Part shown: positions 9,755 through 19,866 of the stretch, in pieces
How the letters are laid out: the number at the start of each line of letters is the position of its first letter
Position numbering within the stretch: position 1 is the stretch's first letter
Source of the DNA: Flavobacterium humidisoli
Lineage (GTDB): Bacteria; Bacteroidota; Bacteroidia; Flavobacteriales; Flavobacteriaceae
DNA length: 64,000 nt
NCBI RefSeq assembly: GCF_023272795.1
Contig: NZ_CP096829.1
Span: 2,604,001 to 2,668,000 of the forward strand
Reading direction: 5' to 3'
Made by a program: the position numbers and the translations under genes
The notes under the pieces: generated by a model
Database searches by the model: none
What the model saw: only the letters and a program-made list of their open reading frames with translations
What the model was told of the DNA's origin: nothing

Positions 9755-10615
9755 ATCATTTCAACTGGCTTTTTTTGTCAATTCTATTGTGTAGCCCTTC
9801 ATCATTGTAATGATATAACTATTGTAATAATACTTCTTTTGACTCTTCTTGCGAATCAAAATCAGTGTCCCCTAATAAATATTCATCAAGAGTCTTCCAA
9901 AAACGTTCAGCCTTGCCATTGGTCAGCGGACCGTAAGGTCTTGCATATCTATGGACTATTCCTAATTCCATCAGCATTCTTTCAAAAGGATGCTTAAACA
10001 CTTTAATGAGGCAAACATTACTGTTAGACGGGACTAATTCAGCCCAGGCAATCCTGTTGTAATCATCAATTACACAGACCAGATAGAGTTTTTTGTTTTT
10101 TCCGCGAATTACACTTTTGCTTAAATAATGACAATCAATATGACCAGCTGTCCCATTCTTTGATTATTTTCTGATGATTCTTTTCAATCTTCGGAGTTAA
10201 TCTGTTTATTTTATGACGTTTTAAAATATTATAGACTCCAGAATATGATGGTTCATGTTTTCCTAATCTCTGGGATTTAAGATGCTAACAATTTCATATC
10301 TGTTGTTCCTTTTTCCGGTAATTCAACTGCTTTTTGTTCAATAAATGGCAAAGGGAGTCTTGTTTTATATTTTGGACCGCGCTTCTGAGGCAGTAAATCT
10401 ATTGGTTTTCCACTTTGCTTATATATCGATTGTAATATTTTAAAGAACTCTTTCTGCAGGTATCTTTGGCTGCGTAAAATCAATTGCCTTCAATCCATTG
10501 CCTTCTTGAAAAATGGATGTGTCCTGTTCTTAACCTGTTCATACTCTCTTATTAGAAAACGATACTTCTCTAAATGATGTCTTTCCAATGTATAATCCTG
10601 ATAATTGCTTCTCAT
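9755..10615 (-). pseudogene. Decayed IS481-like transposase
   Basis: The minus strand opens with ATG at 10615-10613 and reads MRSNYQDYTLERHHLEKYRF, then a stop, then a piece with the typical QSGKPIDLLPQKRGPKYKTR segment (10483-10277). A broken stretch around 10150-10030 follows (HIDCHYLSKSVIRG, LYLVCVIDDYNRIAWAEL, the first catalytic Asp region). The last piece, 10001-9819, reads HPFERMLMELGIVHRYARPYGPLTNGKAERFW, which is the end of the integrase core with the catalytic Glu. At least four lesions separate the pieces and part of the core is deleted near 10020, so it is inactive. Confidence 0.82.
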
Positions 10616-11451
10616 CGCAATAAAATTTATTAAAGTTAAATTTTGTTGCCGAATTGTCTAACTTTTATAATTTGGACGGTTCGGGAACCGAAATAAAACC
10701 TGTGCCTGTCATGGGGGAAGTGGATCCGCGGAACTGATTTTTGAGATAGGATTTTGGCTAATTTTCTTTCGCTTTTTTTTTTTTAGTGCTTGGGCTTTTG
10801 ATTGAAAATTCCACATAAATTATTGTCCTCAATCTGAATTTTGAATCGTAGCCTTTTGTTTTGAGAAATTTATTAGATTTAAATCTTTCAATTAAGTTAG
10901 AGGAGAAAACCTGTATGCGTTTTCTTGAATTTTCAGAATAAATAGCGTTGAAAGCAAATTTATCTATAAATACAAAAAAAAAAGCAACTTATTAAATGTT
11001 GTATTTCTACTGGCCACATCTGAACAAGTGCCGAACTTTTTTAGCGCATGTAAATATTCCTGCTAAAACATGCCTAGGTTTTTAAATATTGATAAAAGAG
11101 TAATTCATAGAATCCATGTTTATTGATGTTTCTGGGAATAATGAAGCGAAACCAACGGTCTTCGATCTAATCTTTTTTAATTAATGCCATTAAATCTGAT
11201 TCTTTACGGTTTTATAAAGTTTAATAAAATGAGGCAAGTGATGTTAAAGAGTCTCTTGGAGCCAGGCCATTGTTTCTGTCAGTATGGCTTGCCAGCTAAT
11301 ATGGGTTTATATGGCCTTTCCATCTTTAAGAGTTTTTTGGTCTTCTAATTCTTAAATTTGGATTATCCGACACTTATTTGCTTGATGTTTTAGATCTATT
11401 GATTTTTCTGTAATCTTAATTTAGCCGCTTTAATTTTAATTGTTCAGACAG
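10616..11451. other. Intergenic region without recognisable genes
   Basis: About 0.8 kb with no convincing frame on either strand. Probably old decayed DNA plus the promoter of the lipoprotein gene at 11452. Confidence 0.4.
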
Positions 11452-12198
11452 ATGAAAAAATTACTTTGCTTGCTTGGTGCTGTTTTAGTTACATTAACCT
11501 TTTGTTCAAATAATGATTGTGATCCGTTAAAAACACCATCTGCTTTATTGAAAAAAATATCTTACCCAAAACCTAATGGTACTGTGTATTCAGAGACGGT
11601 TGCATATGATGGAAACAAGATTGTCAGTGTAACTGGCGACTATTTTATGATTAAGTATACCTATTCGGGTGGCTTTATTGCAAAATCTGAGGAATTCGAT
11701 GAAAATGACCAATTGGTTTATACAGACGAATATATTTATACGGATGGAAAACTGGCTGGCATTGTTGAAAAAGATGCTGATTCTGCAAACAGTTATGAGA
11801 CTAAATACCTTTATAATGGAGATGGTACGGTTTCCTATGAAGAATTCGCAGTAGTGCCAGGCAATGAGCTAAAGAGCGTCAATAAGGGAAAATATACATT
11901 TAGAGATGGTAATTTAATAAAAGATGAGGGGGCTGATTTTGTAATCTTATACGAATATGATAACAAAAATCATCCCTATAAGAATGTTTTGGGGTATAAT
12001 CTGCTGTTAGGGGATGGCGCTGCCTCAAGAAATAATGTAATTAAAGAAACCCGTAGTTCAGGTTCTAGAGCTAAAGTTAATAAATCGGTAATAACATCTG
12101 TTTATAAATATAATTCGAATAATTTTCCAACCGAGAGGGTTCAAAGCCTTTTAAGCGGCAGTTCAGCTTCATCCGAAACAATTCAATATGCTTATTAG
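11452..12198 (+). CDS. YD-repeat-like lipoprotein
   Basis: A 248-aa protein from the ATG at 11452; an in-frame start at 11440 adds only MFRQ. The N-terminus MKKLLCLLGAVLVTLTFC looks like a lipoprotein signal with Cys18 as the lipidated residue, so it is probably anchored in a membrane. The body contains about seven short beta-hairpin units of the type 'Y.Y..G.L..', for example DEYIYTDGKLAGIVEKD, KGKYTFRDGNLIKDEG and ILYEYDNKNHPYKNVLG, resembling the YD/RHS-like repeats of small Bacteroidota lipoproteins. The function of such proteins is not known. It stands alone. A paralogue with an amber stop lies at 43614-44390 and matches over the whole length, including the HPYKNVLGYNLLL-type segment. 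Confidence 0.8.
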   Translation: MKKLLCLLGAVLVTLTFCSNNDCDPLKTPSALLKKISYPKPNGTVYSETVAYDGNKIVSVTGDYFMIKYTYSGGFIAKSEEFDENDQLVYTDEYIYTDGKLAGIVEKDADSANSYETKYLYNGDGTVSYEEFAVVPGNELKSVNKGKYTFRDGNLIKDEGADFVILYEYDNKNHPYKNVLGYNLLLGDGAASRNNVIKETRSSGSRAKVNKSVITSVYKYNSNNFPTERVQSLLSGSSASSETIQYAY

Positions 12199-12993
12199 CA
12201 AGGCTTAAGTGTGCGAAATAACCCAAATGCTCCATAGCAATTAAGCCGAATATCCTGTTATGCCCAGCTAATTAAACTAGGGTATTGATCAGGTGCAGAA
12301 AAAGGGGTAGAGTAGTTTTCTGTACAGCGTTTAAGATATCATGACAAGTTCTGTCATTAGACAAGATGCTGCTGAAATAAAGGATAAATGCGATAAATGC
12401 GATAAATGCGCTGACAGTTGACAGTGGAAATATTAAAAATCACTGCTAACTTTTTTCATTTTAAAAGCTTCATATCGAATTGCTTTTTAAGTTATACCCC
12501 ATAGATTTGATCTGTTTAGATTTTAATAACCGGAAAGTTCATGGGGAGCATGAAGCTGTTTCTGCATTAGACAATTCTCATGTTTGTTTTCTGAAAGAGA
12601 CAGGAAGGCTTGCAAATAAAAACGGCTAAAGAAAAAAGTAATCTGCAGAATGCAAATCATAGAATTATGCCATATTTTAAATAAACTTTAAGCATTATAA
12701 GTTTAGGCTCATTAAAAAAAATGAAAATAAAAAACTGCAAAAATAGTGTAGTGATAATTAAAGAATCTTTCAACAGCAGGATTTTTCAGAATATTGCTCC
12801 CAGATTGCATAAATAGCCCTCCCTTTCCTGTTTTTAACCCGATGCTTTGGTGATTTTTTTACTGCTTATCCGGGCTGGAATGCCGATTATCGCTTATTGA
12901 GTCCATTTATTGCTTTTAGGCGGCCCATGAGAAATGAAGAAGTACTTTTGCCATTTTATATTTAAAACTTCAATAAAGATTGAATTAATAATT
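12199..12993. other. Intergenic region with a 9-bp tandem repeat
   Basis: About 0.8 kb with no gene. It holds three perfect copies of GATAAATGC (12383-12409). The DNA just before 12994 should contain the promoter of the large secreted-protein gene. Confidence 0.45.
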
Positions 12994-15903
12994 ATGGGCT
13001 TATACAAATTACGTTTTTTTTTAATTTTCTTGATTCTTCCTTTTGCCAGTATGCATTCTCAGGTTACTTATGAGTTTTGCGCAACTGCCAAATACGGCAA
13101 TACGATCACTATGGACTTTAAAGTCCATAACAATACCAGCGCTGCTATACAGGACTATAATTTTGCTTTTAATTGGAAAGGGGTCTCGAATGTTATTATG
13201 TGGTCGGGAATGGATGTTGTTCAAAATGGGAATAGCGGTATAGTCGAACTTAAAAAAACGACTTGGGGGAATGCTCTGAGAGTAGGCACCAACACTTTTA
13301 GCATAACTATGGATTATGTGCCTGGGATGTTTCCGCCGTCTCAGGGCACATTAAATGGTGCTTCCATAAAAGGAATTACCTGTTATACCCCTCCTGCCAT
13401 CGAGAATTTTAAATGCGAAAAAAAAATCAGCAGTATCTGTGCCATAAAACCTGCAGGAGCTAATGGAAATGAAATAAAAATTGGGGAAGGCTCTGTTTGG
13501 GCTTGGGGTCAGCGGGTCGATGTCTATGTTCCCGAAAACAGAAAAGGCTGGGCTATCGGTATGGCCGTTTCTCATGCTTTGTTCACAAACCTAATGGGAT
13601 TTGATGCCATGAGCATCAACGAATATTTTGCCACAACAATTCAGGAAATTAATGCAGGTTGTGAAGGAAGCAGGCTTATTGCTCCGAGCTGGGTTACAAA
13701 AAAATATCCGTATCAGGATTTGATAAACGGCGGAATGAATTGTTATGATACCACAGGGAAGGTTGCTGCGGGATATTTTCAGCAGGAAATGGGAGGAAGC
13801 TGGATGGAGATGTTTATGAACTATCCTTGTTTTATACCTCAGGTACCTAAAAACAGCTTTATAGGCGATCCGGCCATTGGGGCAAGTTTTGAGTTTCAAT
13901 CTATTGTAAAGACGTATCACGATTACAGAAATATTGCTTTCTGGCAATATGTTAAATGCTGGAATCCTATAGGATTTATAAAAGACTCAAAAGATCCCTA
14001 TGCAGCGGTCAAAATTTTGTCTTTGGCCTATAATCAGGGAATGAACAGCGGCGCTTTTGAGCCGGTTTTCGTTAAAAATCGTGCGGCTGCTCTGGGGGCG
14101 GCAAACCTGATGGATTATATTTCTCCGGCTTCGCCTTCGGGTTTGGACCGTCTTTATGCAGAACAGATTAATAGGCTCACAAAGGTATTAGACAATAGGA
14201 TAGCGGATATAAGCTGGACTGATGCTGCCATTTGGGGCGTAACGGATAAATCGGCCCATAGTTTTAGAGGGTTTTACGACTCTCAGATTGCATGGAGTGA
14301 CGTAGAGGATTATATAAAAAAAATTACGCCTTTTTATGCTGTTTTCGGGGTAACCGAATCCAATTTTACTGCTGCTGTCAAACCTGCTTTTGATCGTATC
14401 AATGCGGGAAATTCGATCTCTTTTAGATACCAAATGCACGATGTGATAGATGCAATCGTTGTCTTCCTGCCTGCCTTTGATCCTAAAAAAGGATTGTCTG
14501 AAGTTTATGGCCACGAATCAAACACTTGTTTTGCCCCAACAGCCAAAATGGAAGGCTCTGACGGTGGCTGCGGGAAAGATTTAGGCTTGAGGGTTTATTT
14601 CTCAGGTACGCCTCCTTATAAATTTACTTATAAAAGAACAGATGTGTCTCCGGAAGCTGTTTATCCGGAAATAACCACTTCACAAAATCCGTATTTGATA
14701 GATTCGTCATCTCTGGCGGAAGGAACATATGCTATTATTGCAATAAGTGATGCTAATTCTGCGGGAGAAGTAGTTTGTGAGCCAATAGAAATAAAAAACG
14801 ATGGAGTGGCATTATCTGCAAAATTAGTTAAAGAAGGAGGAGGGGCATGCACGGGAACAGACTCAGGGATTAAGGTTGAGATAATCGGCACAGGACCTGG
14901 TCCTTTTACAATAGAATATGAAAAAGACGGAGTGGCCCAGCCCTCAGTGGCGGCTGCAGGGAGTTCTAAGATACTCATACCTTCCCCAGCTCCGAAAGGC
15001 ACTTATAGATTAACAAAAATTTCATCTGCGGGCTGCAGTGCAGCACTGAATGAGAGTCTTGTTATTGATGACGCTGCAGTTCCTGTTCCGAGTGCCCAGC
15101 TGGTAAAATATGGAGAGGGGCTATGTGCTGGAACAGTTGGCGGAATTCAGCTAGAGATTACCAGTGCAGAATCCGGCCCTTTTATAATAGAATATCAAAA
15201 AGACGGGGTGCTGCAGCCTGCTGCTGCCATAAGCGGCAGTCCTCACATACTTGTACCTGCTCCAGCACCAAAAGGAACTTACAAGCTGACAAAAATTACG
15301 AGCAGCAACTGCGATTACCCCCTTAATAATACTCTTATTATTGATGATATTGCAGCCTCTAAGGTGAAAATAGACGGAAAGCCGCTTTTTTGCAAACAGT
15401 CAGCAGCTATTCTAGAAGCGGTAACAGATCCTGCAGCAGCAGACATCGATTCTTATCAATGGTTTAGAGATGATGAAAATATACAGGGAGCTGATAAAAA
15501 AACATACAATGCAGGTCAGGAAGGATATTATTCCGTAAAGATCACAGATAAAAATGGCTGCGAATCCGAGTCGCCAAATGTAAAAGTTACAGAAAAATGT
15601 CCGGATGACGGCGAAAATCCAGTACAGGACGATTACCCTAAATTTTTTACGCCGAATGGTGATGGACATAATGACACTTGGCATTTTAAAAACTTTGACA
15701 AATACAAAAAAGCCCAAATAAGAATTTTCGACCGTTACGGAAAGTTTATTATTGAGTTATCGGAGCATAGTCCTGGATGGGATGGCACCTGCAATAACAG
15801 TCCGCTTTTTGCTACAGATTATTGGTTTGTAATAACTTATCAGGATCCGGATAATCTGTCTGTGCAAAGAACATACAGAGGACACTTTTCATTAAAACGA
15901 TAA
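12994..15903 (+). CDS. Large type IX secretion substrate: CBM-like, lysozyme-like core, repeats, type B C-terminal signal
   Basis: A 969-aa protein from the ATG at 12994, chosen because a normal signal peptide then begins (MGLYKLRFFLIFLILPFASM); the in-frame ATG at 12934 would add 20 residues. Order of domains: a beta-sandwich resembling a carbohydrate-binding module (residues about 25-130, ending NGASIKGITCY); a helical region (about 140-500) with GYFQQEMG and SLAYNQGMNSG, which recall the G..Q and AYN.G motifs of lysozyme-like transglycosylases; two tandem 93-residue repeats (about 607-697 and 700-790) sharing GPFTIEYEKDGV and PAPKGTYRLTKI; an Ig/PKD-like unit with SYQWFRDDENI; and a gliding-type C-terminal domain (about 881-969) starting FFTPNGDGHNDTW and ending GHFSLKR. 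The last is the type B signal for the type IX system. The SprF-like gene follows 95 nt downstream. A cell-wall or glycan hydrolase role is an inference. Confidence 0.82.
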   Translation: MGLYKLRFFLIFLILPFASMHSQVTYEFCATAKYGNTITMDFKVHNNTSAAIQDYNFAFNWKGVSNVIMWSGMDVVQNGNSGIVELKKTTWGNALRVGTNTFSITMDYVPGMFPPSQGTLNGASIKGITCYTPPAIENFKCEKKISSICAIKPAGANGNEIKIGEGSVWAWGQRVDVYVPENRKGWAIGMAVSHALFTNLMGFDAMSINEYFATTIQEINAGCEGSRLIAPSWVTKKYPYQDLINGGMNCYDTTGKVAAGYFQQEMGGSWMEMFMNYPCFIPQVPKNSFIGDPAIGASFEFQSIVKTYHDYRNIAFWQYVKCWNPIGFIKDSKDPYAAVKILSLAYNQGMNSGAFEPVFVKNRAAALGAANLMDYISPASPSGLDRLYAEQINRLTKVLDNRIADISWTDAAIWGVTDKSAHSFRGFYDSQIAWSDVEDYIKKITPFYAVFGVTESNFTAAVKPAFDRINAGNSISFRYQMHDVIDAIVVFLPAFDPKKGLSEVYGHESNTCFAPTAKMEGSDGGCGKDLGLRVYFSGTPPYKFTYKRTDVSPEAVYPEITTSQNPYLIDSSSLAEGTYAIIAISDANSAGEVVCEPIEIKNDGVALSAKLVKEGGGACTGTDSGIKVEIIGTGPGPFTIEYEKDGVAQPSVAAAGSSKILIPSPAPKGTYRLTKISSAGCSAALNESLVIDDAAVPVPSAQLVKYGEGLCAGTVGGIQLEITSAESGPFIIEYQKDGVLQPAAAISGSPHILVPAPAPKGTYKLTKITSSNCDYPLNNTLIIDDIAASKVKIDGKPLFCKQSAAILEAVTDPAAADIDSYQWFRDDENIQGADKKTYNAGQEGYYSVKITDKNGCESESPNVKVTEKCPDDGENPVQDDYPKFFTPNGDGHNDTWHFKNFDKYKKAQIRIFDRYGKFIIELSEHSPGWDGTCNNSPLFATDYWFVITYQDPDNLSVQRTYRGHFSLKR

Positions 15904-15998
15904 CAGGGCTTTAAATGGTTTCCCAATAAAAAAACACACTTTATGATTAGTAACTTTAAAAAGCTGTCTTTTTAGCAGCAGACACAACAATACTTTAG

Positions 15999-16988
15999 AT
16001 GATATATTCGAGAATTTTATTTTACCTTGCACTTTTCGCATCGCTATCGTGTTTTTCTCAGGAAGGAATCGCGGTGTATTCAGATTATCTGTCGGATAAT
16101 TATTATTTGATCCATCCTTCAATGGCAGGGGCGGCCAAATGCGATAAAATTAGACTGACGATCCGCAATCAATGGTCTGGAGAAAAAGATGCTCCTGCAT
16201 TGCAGACCCTAAGCTATAATGCCCGTTTTAACGAGAGATCTGCAGGCGGAATTATTGTTTATAATGACAGAAACGGCTATCATTCACAAAAAGGGGCTAA
16301 ACTCACCTATGCGCATCATATTATGTTTTCGCGTGATGAAGTCGCTTTAAACCAGCTCTCTTTTGGCATTAACGCCAGTATGGTGCAGAGCCATTTAGAC
16401 GAAACGACCTTTCTGGAATCGGGAATTGCCGACCCTATTATTTTTGGAAATATCCAGAATGCCTCCTATTTCAATTTTGATCTTGGGGCATCCTATAATT
16501 TTCTAGATATGTATGCCCACTTTACGGTAAAGAATGCATTAGATACCAAACGGAATCTTTATACGGACTTTGAAAGCGGTAATTTAAGAAAATATATTTT
16601 GAGCGGCGGCTATATTTCTGGAGATTTGGACAGAATATTATGGGAACCATCCATAATGTTTCAGTTTATCGAAAGGACAAAAGAAAAAACGATTGACTTA
16701 AATTTAAAAGCCTACAGGAATTTCAGCGAAGGAATGGTTTGGGGCGGTTTGTCGTATCGTAGGGGTTTGGACGGGAGTAAGGCAGCGGAAAATGTTTCCA
16801 AACAGCGCTTGCAATACATAACGCCTCTTATTGGATTCAATTACAAAAAATTTATGTTCGCCTATACCTACTCGGCAGTTGCAGGCAATATAAAATTTGA
16901 TAATGGAGCCTATCATCAAATAACGCTTGGCATTAATTTATCGTGCAGAAAAGAAAGATACGATTGCAGATGCCCTGCCGTAAATTAG
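15999..16988 (+). CDS. PorP/SprF family type IX secretion membrane protein
   Basis: A 329-aa outer-membrane protein with a signal peptide (MIYSRILFYLALFASLSCFS). Early residues read YSDYLSDNYYLIHPSMAGAA followed by IRNQWSG, the hallmark of the PorP/SprF family, in which members pair with an adjacent protein bearing a type B C-terminal domain and are needed for its secretion or attachment. The rest is predicted beta-barrel, with a conserved segment MFAYTYSAVAGNIKFDNGAYHQITLGINL near the end. The C-terminus carries an unusual cysteine cluster (CRKERYDCRCPAVN). It directly follows the gene for the 969-aa substrate, so a dedicated substrate-partner pair is likely, as in sprB-sprF. Confidence 0.92.
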   Translation: MIYSRILFYLALFASLSCFSQEGIAVYSDYLSDNYYLIHPSMAGAAKCDKIRLTIRNQWSGEKDAPALQTLSYNARFNERSAGGIIVYNDRNGYHSQKGAKLTYAHHIMFSRDEVALNQLSFGINASMVQSHLDETTFLESGIADPIIFGNIQNASYFNFDLGASYNFLDMYAHFTVKNALDTKRNLYTDFESGNLRKYILSGGYISGDLDRILWEPSIMFQFIERTKEKTIDLNLKAYRNFSEGMVWGGLSYRRGLDGSKAAENVSKQRLQYITPLIGFNYKKFMFAYTYSAVAGNIKFDNGAYHQITLGINLSCRKERYDCRCPAVN

Positions 16989-17998
16989 AGCGATCAAGTT
17001 TATAATGCTGCAATAGCCAATAATAGTGAAAATGAAAGATAATATTTAGAAGAAGGATATTTAAATTATTATCTGGCGAGTTAAATAGAAAATTAATTGT
17101 GGACAAGGCCTTCCCATTTAGACCTAAGTTTTATGTTCTGCCTTTTTAAGCTTTTAAAATCATGAATGGGAGAGGTGATTGCTTTATGAAATCTATTGTG
17201 CCAGGGGCAGTATATCTTAAGCTTTCATCGGGCTGTATGGGGTGTTGAAGCGATTCTGTAAACGGGGGCATGCTTATCATTCTGCGGGCCAAGGCCGGTT
17301 TTGTAAGCTGACACCTGTCATTGGACCGCAGCCCAAGCATAGAAAAATGAGAGCACAGGAAAACTGCGGATTAGAGCAGAATACTGTAAAAGTTAAGGAT
17401 ATATGGGTTATTTATATGGGGCCGGCAATAGATAAGACAATTCATCTGTCTTTTTGAGCAGAAAAAATAGAGATTGGGCTCCACCAGCAATTTGCAATAA
17501 GCGCTAGAGCGGCAGGCATTTATAGAAGTGCTCCTAATGCTGCAGAATAGGATTGCTGATTTATCAACCCGCGAATGCAAAAGCGGATTAGGCTTTAAAA
17601 TTTTTGAATCCGCTGTGGACAGGCCATGGGGGAATTAAAGCTCTAGAGATGCCCAGAAAGAATATATGGCTGGATTATGGATAAGTATGTTTAAATATTC
17701 TGCAAACGGAACGGATAATGGTTAGATTGCTTATATGCTTATATTTGATTCAGACAGAAGGGGCAGAACCATAAAATCCTTGGAGTTAAGAAGTGTCTAT
17801 ATTATACCGCTAGATGTAGCAGCATGGTTCGTAATTTTATGCCATCTGTTTTTTAAAGAGAGAACATGTTAATTTAGCCATACGGTAGGGCCTGCATCTA
17901 AAAAAGATAAGTCTTTTAATATGCTATTAGAGATAATTTTTCGATTTTTACTTCTTTTTTAGGCTGGAATCCTGTAATAATTAAAAGAGATAATTTTC
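16989..17998. other. Intergenic region with decayed duplicated DNA
   Basis: No gene in 1 kb. The stretch about 17500-17790 resembles 18705-18990, and about 17130-17260 resembles 20660-20770 (shared GTATATCTTAAG and flanking pattern). The copies are diverged and contain indels, so these look like relics of an old duplicated unit. Confidence 0.45.
17500..17790. repeat. Diverged direct repeat, copy 1 (with 18705-18990)
   Basis: Shares an ordered series of blocks with 18705-18990: GCAGAATAGGATT-like start, CGGATTAGGCTTTAAA, GTCCAGAAAG-type block, ATATATGGCT, TTTAAATA(T/C)TCTGCAAA, ATTGCTTA, and a final CAGAA(T/C)C region. Spacing is kept but sequence is substantially diverged. No coding role seen. 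Confidence 0.5.
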
Positions 17999-18433
17999 AT
18001 GTATACTATAAATACACAGCTAGTTTATTTTAAATATAGTTTATATTCCAAAAAAATACTGGTAAATGTTAAATGGTTCAAGCTTGAAGGTTCAGGGAAT
18101 TTTAATCTGCAGGCGCTTTCTTTCAATGAAATAGAAATTGTTCATTTTAAGGCTTTTATAGATCGGCATAAAGATAATTTTCCAGGCGGACAGTTTGTTG
18201 AAAGCAGCAATCTTGAAGGTTTTAATATTCCCCTGATTAATGAGCTTTCTAAAACTGCGGTTCCCTTTTATCTTATTTTGTCAAAACAGTCAGATCTGAA
18301 TCTAAATAAGAATATTTATCAGACGGCAAATATTGTGTTAATGGATAAAAATTATGAATCTGAAATAAATTGCACTTTAGATTTTGGTGTTATAGGCAAA
18401 ATTGAAATTTATAAAGAATTAACTGCATCCTAA
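17999..18433 (+). CDS. Hypothetical protein, 144 aa
   Basis: A complete open frame starting MYTINTQLVYFKYSLYSKK and ending KIEIYKELTAS, with no signal peptide, membrane segment or motif I recognise. Composition is normal for a soluble alpha/beta protein. A second, frameshifted copy of its first 60 codons lies at 57069-57300; there the nucleotide identity begins at the ATG, which supports this start codon and indicates that the gene was once present in more than one copy in accessory DNA. Neighbours are relics, so context gives no function. Confidence 0.6.
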   Translation: MYTINTQLVYFKYSLYSKKILVNVKWFKLEGSGNFNLQALSFNEIEIVHFKAFIDRHKDNFPGGQFVESSNLEGFNIPLINELSKTAVPFYLILSKQSDLNLNKNIYQTANIVLMDKNYESEINCTLDFGVIGKIEIYKELTAS

Positions 18434-18520
18434 AATTATAAATCTCGTTTTGCTGTGTGAATTATCGGTTTCTGCTGCACTTGGAAATCCTTTTATTTTT
18501 GGTTTTTAAAATTAACAAAA

Positions 18521-18646
18521 ATGAACGCTAAAGGTCATGTTATCCAAAATAATAATCCTTCAGGCACTGTATTTTACATTAAGATTCCGCTTAGCTGCCG
18601 CTGTTGTGAATTTGAAGAAACAATCAAGCGTTTGCTAGGGCAGTAG
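18521..18646 (+). CDS. Possible 41-aa protein
   Basis: An ATG-led frame with an A-rich leader encodes MNAKGHVIQNNNPSGTVFYI and continues with a Cys-rich end (SCRCCEFEET) to TAG. Short, no homologue recognised; it may be the surviving start of a decayed gene. Confidence 0.25.
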   Translation: MNAKGHVIQNNNPSGTVFYIKIPLSCRCCEFEETIKRLLGQ

Positions 18647-18704
18647 GCATTGATAAAAAACGCTGGCTAATTCTGCAAGAATCAAAATTTATAACAGGCG
18701 TTTT

Positions 18705-18990
18705 CGTTTCCAAAGGTTTAAGATGATGCGCTGCAGGTATCCTGCAATATTGCAGAGCAGGATTATCTCTGTCCACTGTCGTATTCAAAACGGATCAGGC
18801 TTTAAAGGCCTTGAACCGGCCAGAGGGCATTGAGCGGAATTAGCTGTGGAGGTGTCCAGAAAGTATATATGGCTAGATTGGAATAGCCGCTTTTAAATAC
18901 TCTGCAAAAGGGGCGTCCAAAGTTTAAATTGCTTAAATTCTTTTATTTGGTTCTGAAAGGTGTGGCAGAATCCTGAAATAATAAGAATCT
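18705..18990. repeat. Diverged direct repeat, copy 2 (with 17500-17790)
   Basis: Second copy of the relic described at 17500-17790, with the same order of blocks. It lies between the possible 41-aa frame and the porin pseudogene. Confidence 0.5.
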
Positions 18991-19095
18991 GCCTATTGGG
19001 TACCGTTTATGCCGTTTTTTATTTTTGCGGTACTTATATTGTTTATTTTGAACTCCGTATGTTTTAATTATTATTTAATTTTAAATTTTTTAAAG

Positions 19096-19790
19096 CATGC
19101 TTTTATGGCATTTGATTATACAGGTTTTCTGATAACAAGGAAAAGTAAACAGCACGCTGGTTTTTATGGAATACTCTGTTTGATTTGCATCTGGCAGGTG
19201 TTTCTATACGAGTTTTTTAATGCGCGATTGGAAGTCGGATATTTTTTAACCTTGAGTATACGGACTTTGACAGACGCCAGAAAATATAGTGTTGGGATAA
19301 TTGGTGTATGTCTGGAGGTATGCATTGGTTTGAAGGCCGGATAAATCGATGGTAAAATTAAAGAAAGATTTGTTTAGGAAATGGCAGATGCGCCAAATTT
19401 GCCTCACATGGAGCAAATTTTAAATCTTTTTTAATTTCGGAGAATATGAGTAATGCGCATATCAATTATGCTTTCAGCGGCAGGTAGGGTTTCGCTGCCG
19501 ATTGGCAGTCTTGTAAAGAAAGTGCAACTGCTTTTAATGGAAAAGGAAGGGATTAGCCACTGCTGCTGAGGATTATACAGATATGGGTAATGTTTGTCAA
19601 AACAGGTTTGGAGCTTGTATTATAATCGCTGCGAGTCTTTCTATGATATGATATCATATGATATGATAGGTTTTCAATTTTGGAGAATGCTAATTCATGG
19701 GGAGGTGTTGCCACAGATTCTAATGTTGGATGTAAGGGGGGGATTTGGCCGGCACTTATGTTTTTAAAGCCACGTGTTAAAATTGCATTA
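19096..19790 (+). pseudogene. Decayed OprO/P-like porin
   Basis: Block-by-block match to the intact porin at 1321. DYTGF is followed by a K/E-rich segment; the GYFLTLSIRTLTDARK frame corresponds to the VRYFFSLEYKGFDRA region; GKIKERFV, then a stop, then EMADAPNLPHMEQILN corresponds to GKIKETFVYEMVGDAANLP. NINYAF, FSILENANSWGGVATDSNVG and GTYVFKA follow in the same order up to about 19790. It is broken by stops and frameshifts, lacks the signal peptide region and the last strands, and contains seven G at 19736-19742. Clearly an inactive paralogue. Confidence 0.8.
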
Positions 19791-19866
19791 GAAAAGAAGC
19801 CTTTCTGCGTTAAAAGGAAGGTGTAAGTAAAAAATATTGTTTAATTAATACTTAAATGTGCTTGTT

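Noticed and set aside
9641..9997. 118-aa plus-strand frame
   Set aside because: Antisense to the IS481-like integrase core read on the minus strand.
12383..12409. Three 9-bp tandem units as a possible CRISPR or iteron array
   Set aside because: Units are directly joined without spacers, only three copies, and no cas or replication genes are nearby.
13591..13947. 118-aa minus-strand frame
   Set aside because: Shadow of the 969-aa secreted protein; no signal or family pattern.
19643..19668. Short alternating GATAT palindrome as a regulatory site
   Set aside because: It lies inside the porin pseudogene and is probably a small local expansion without function.
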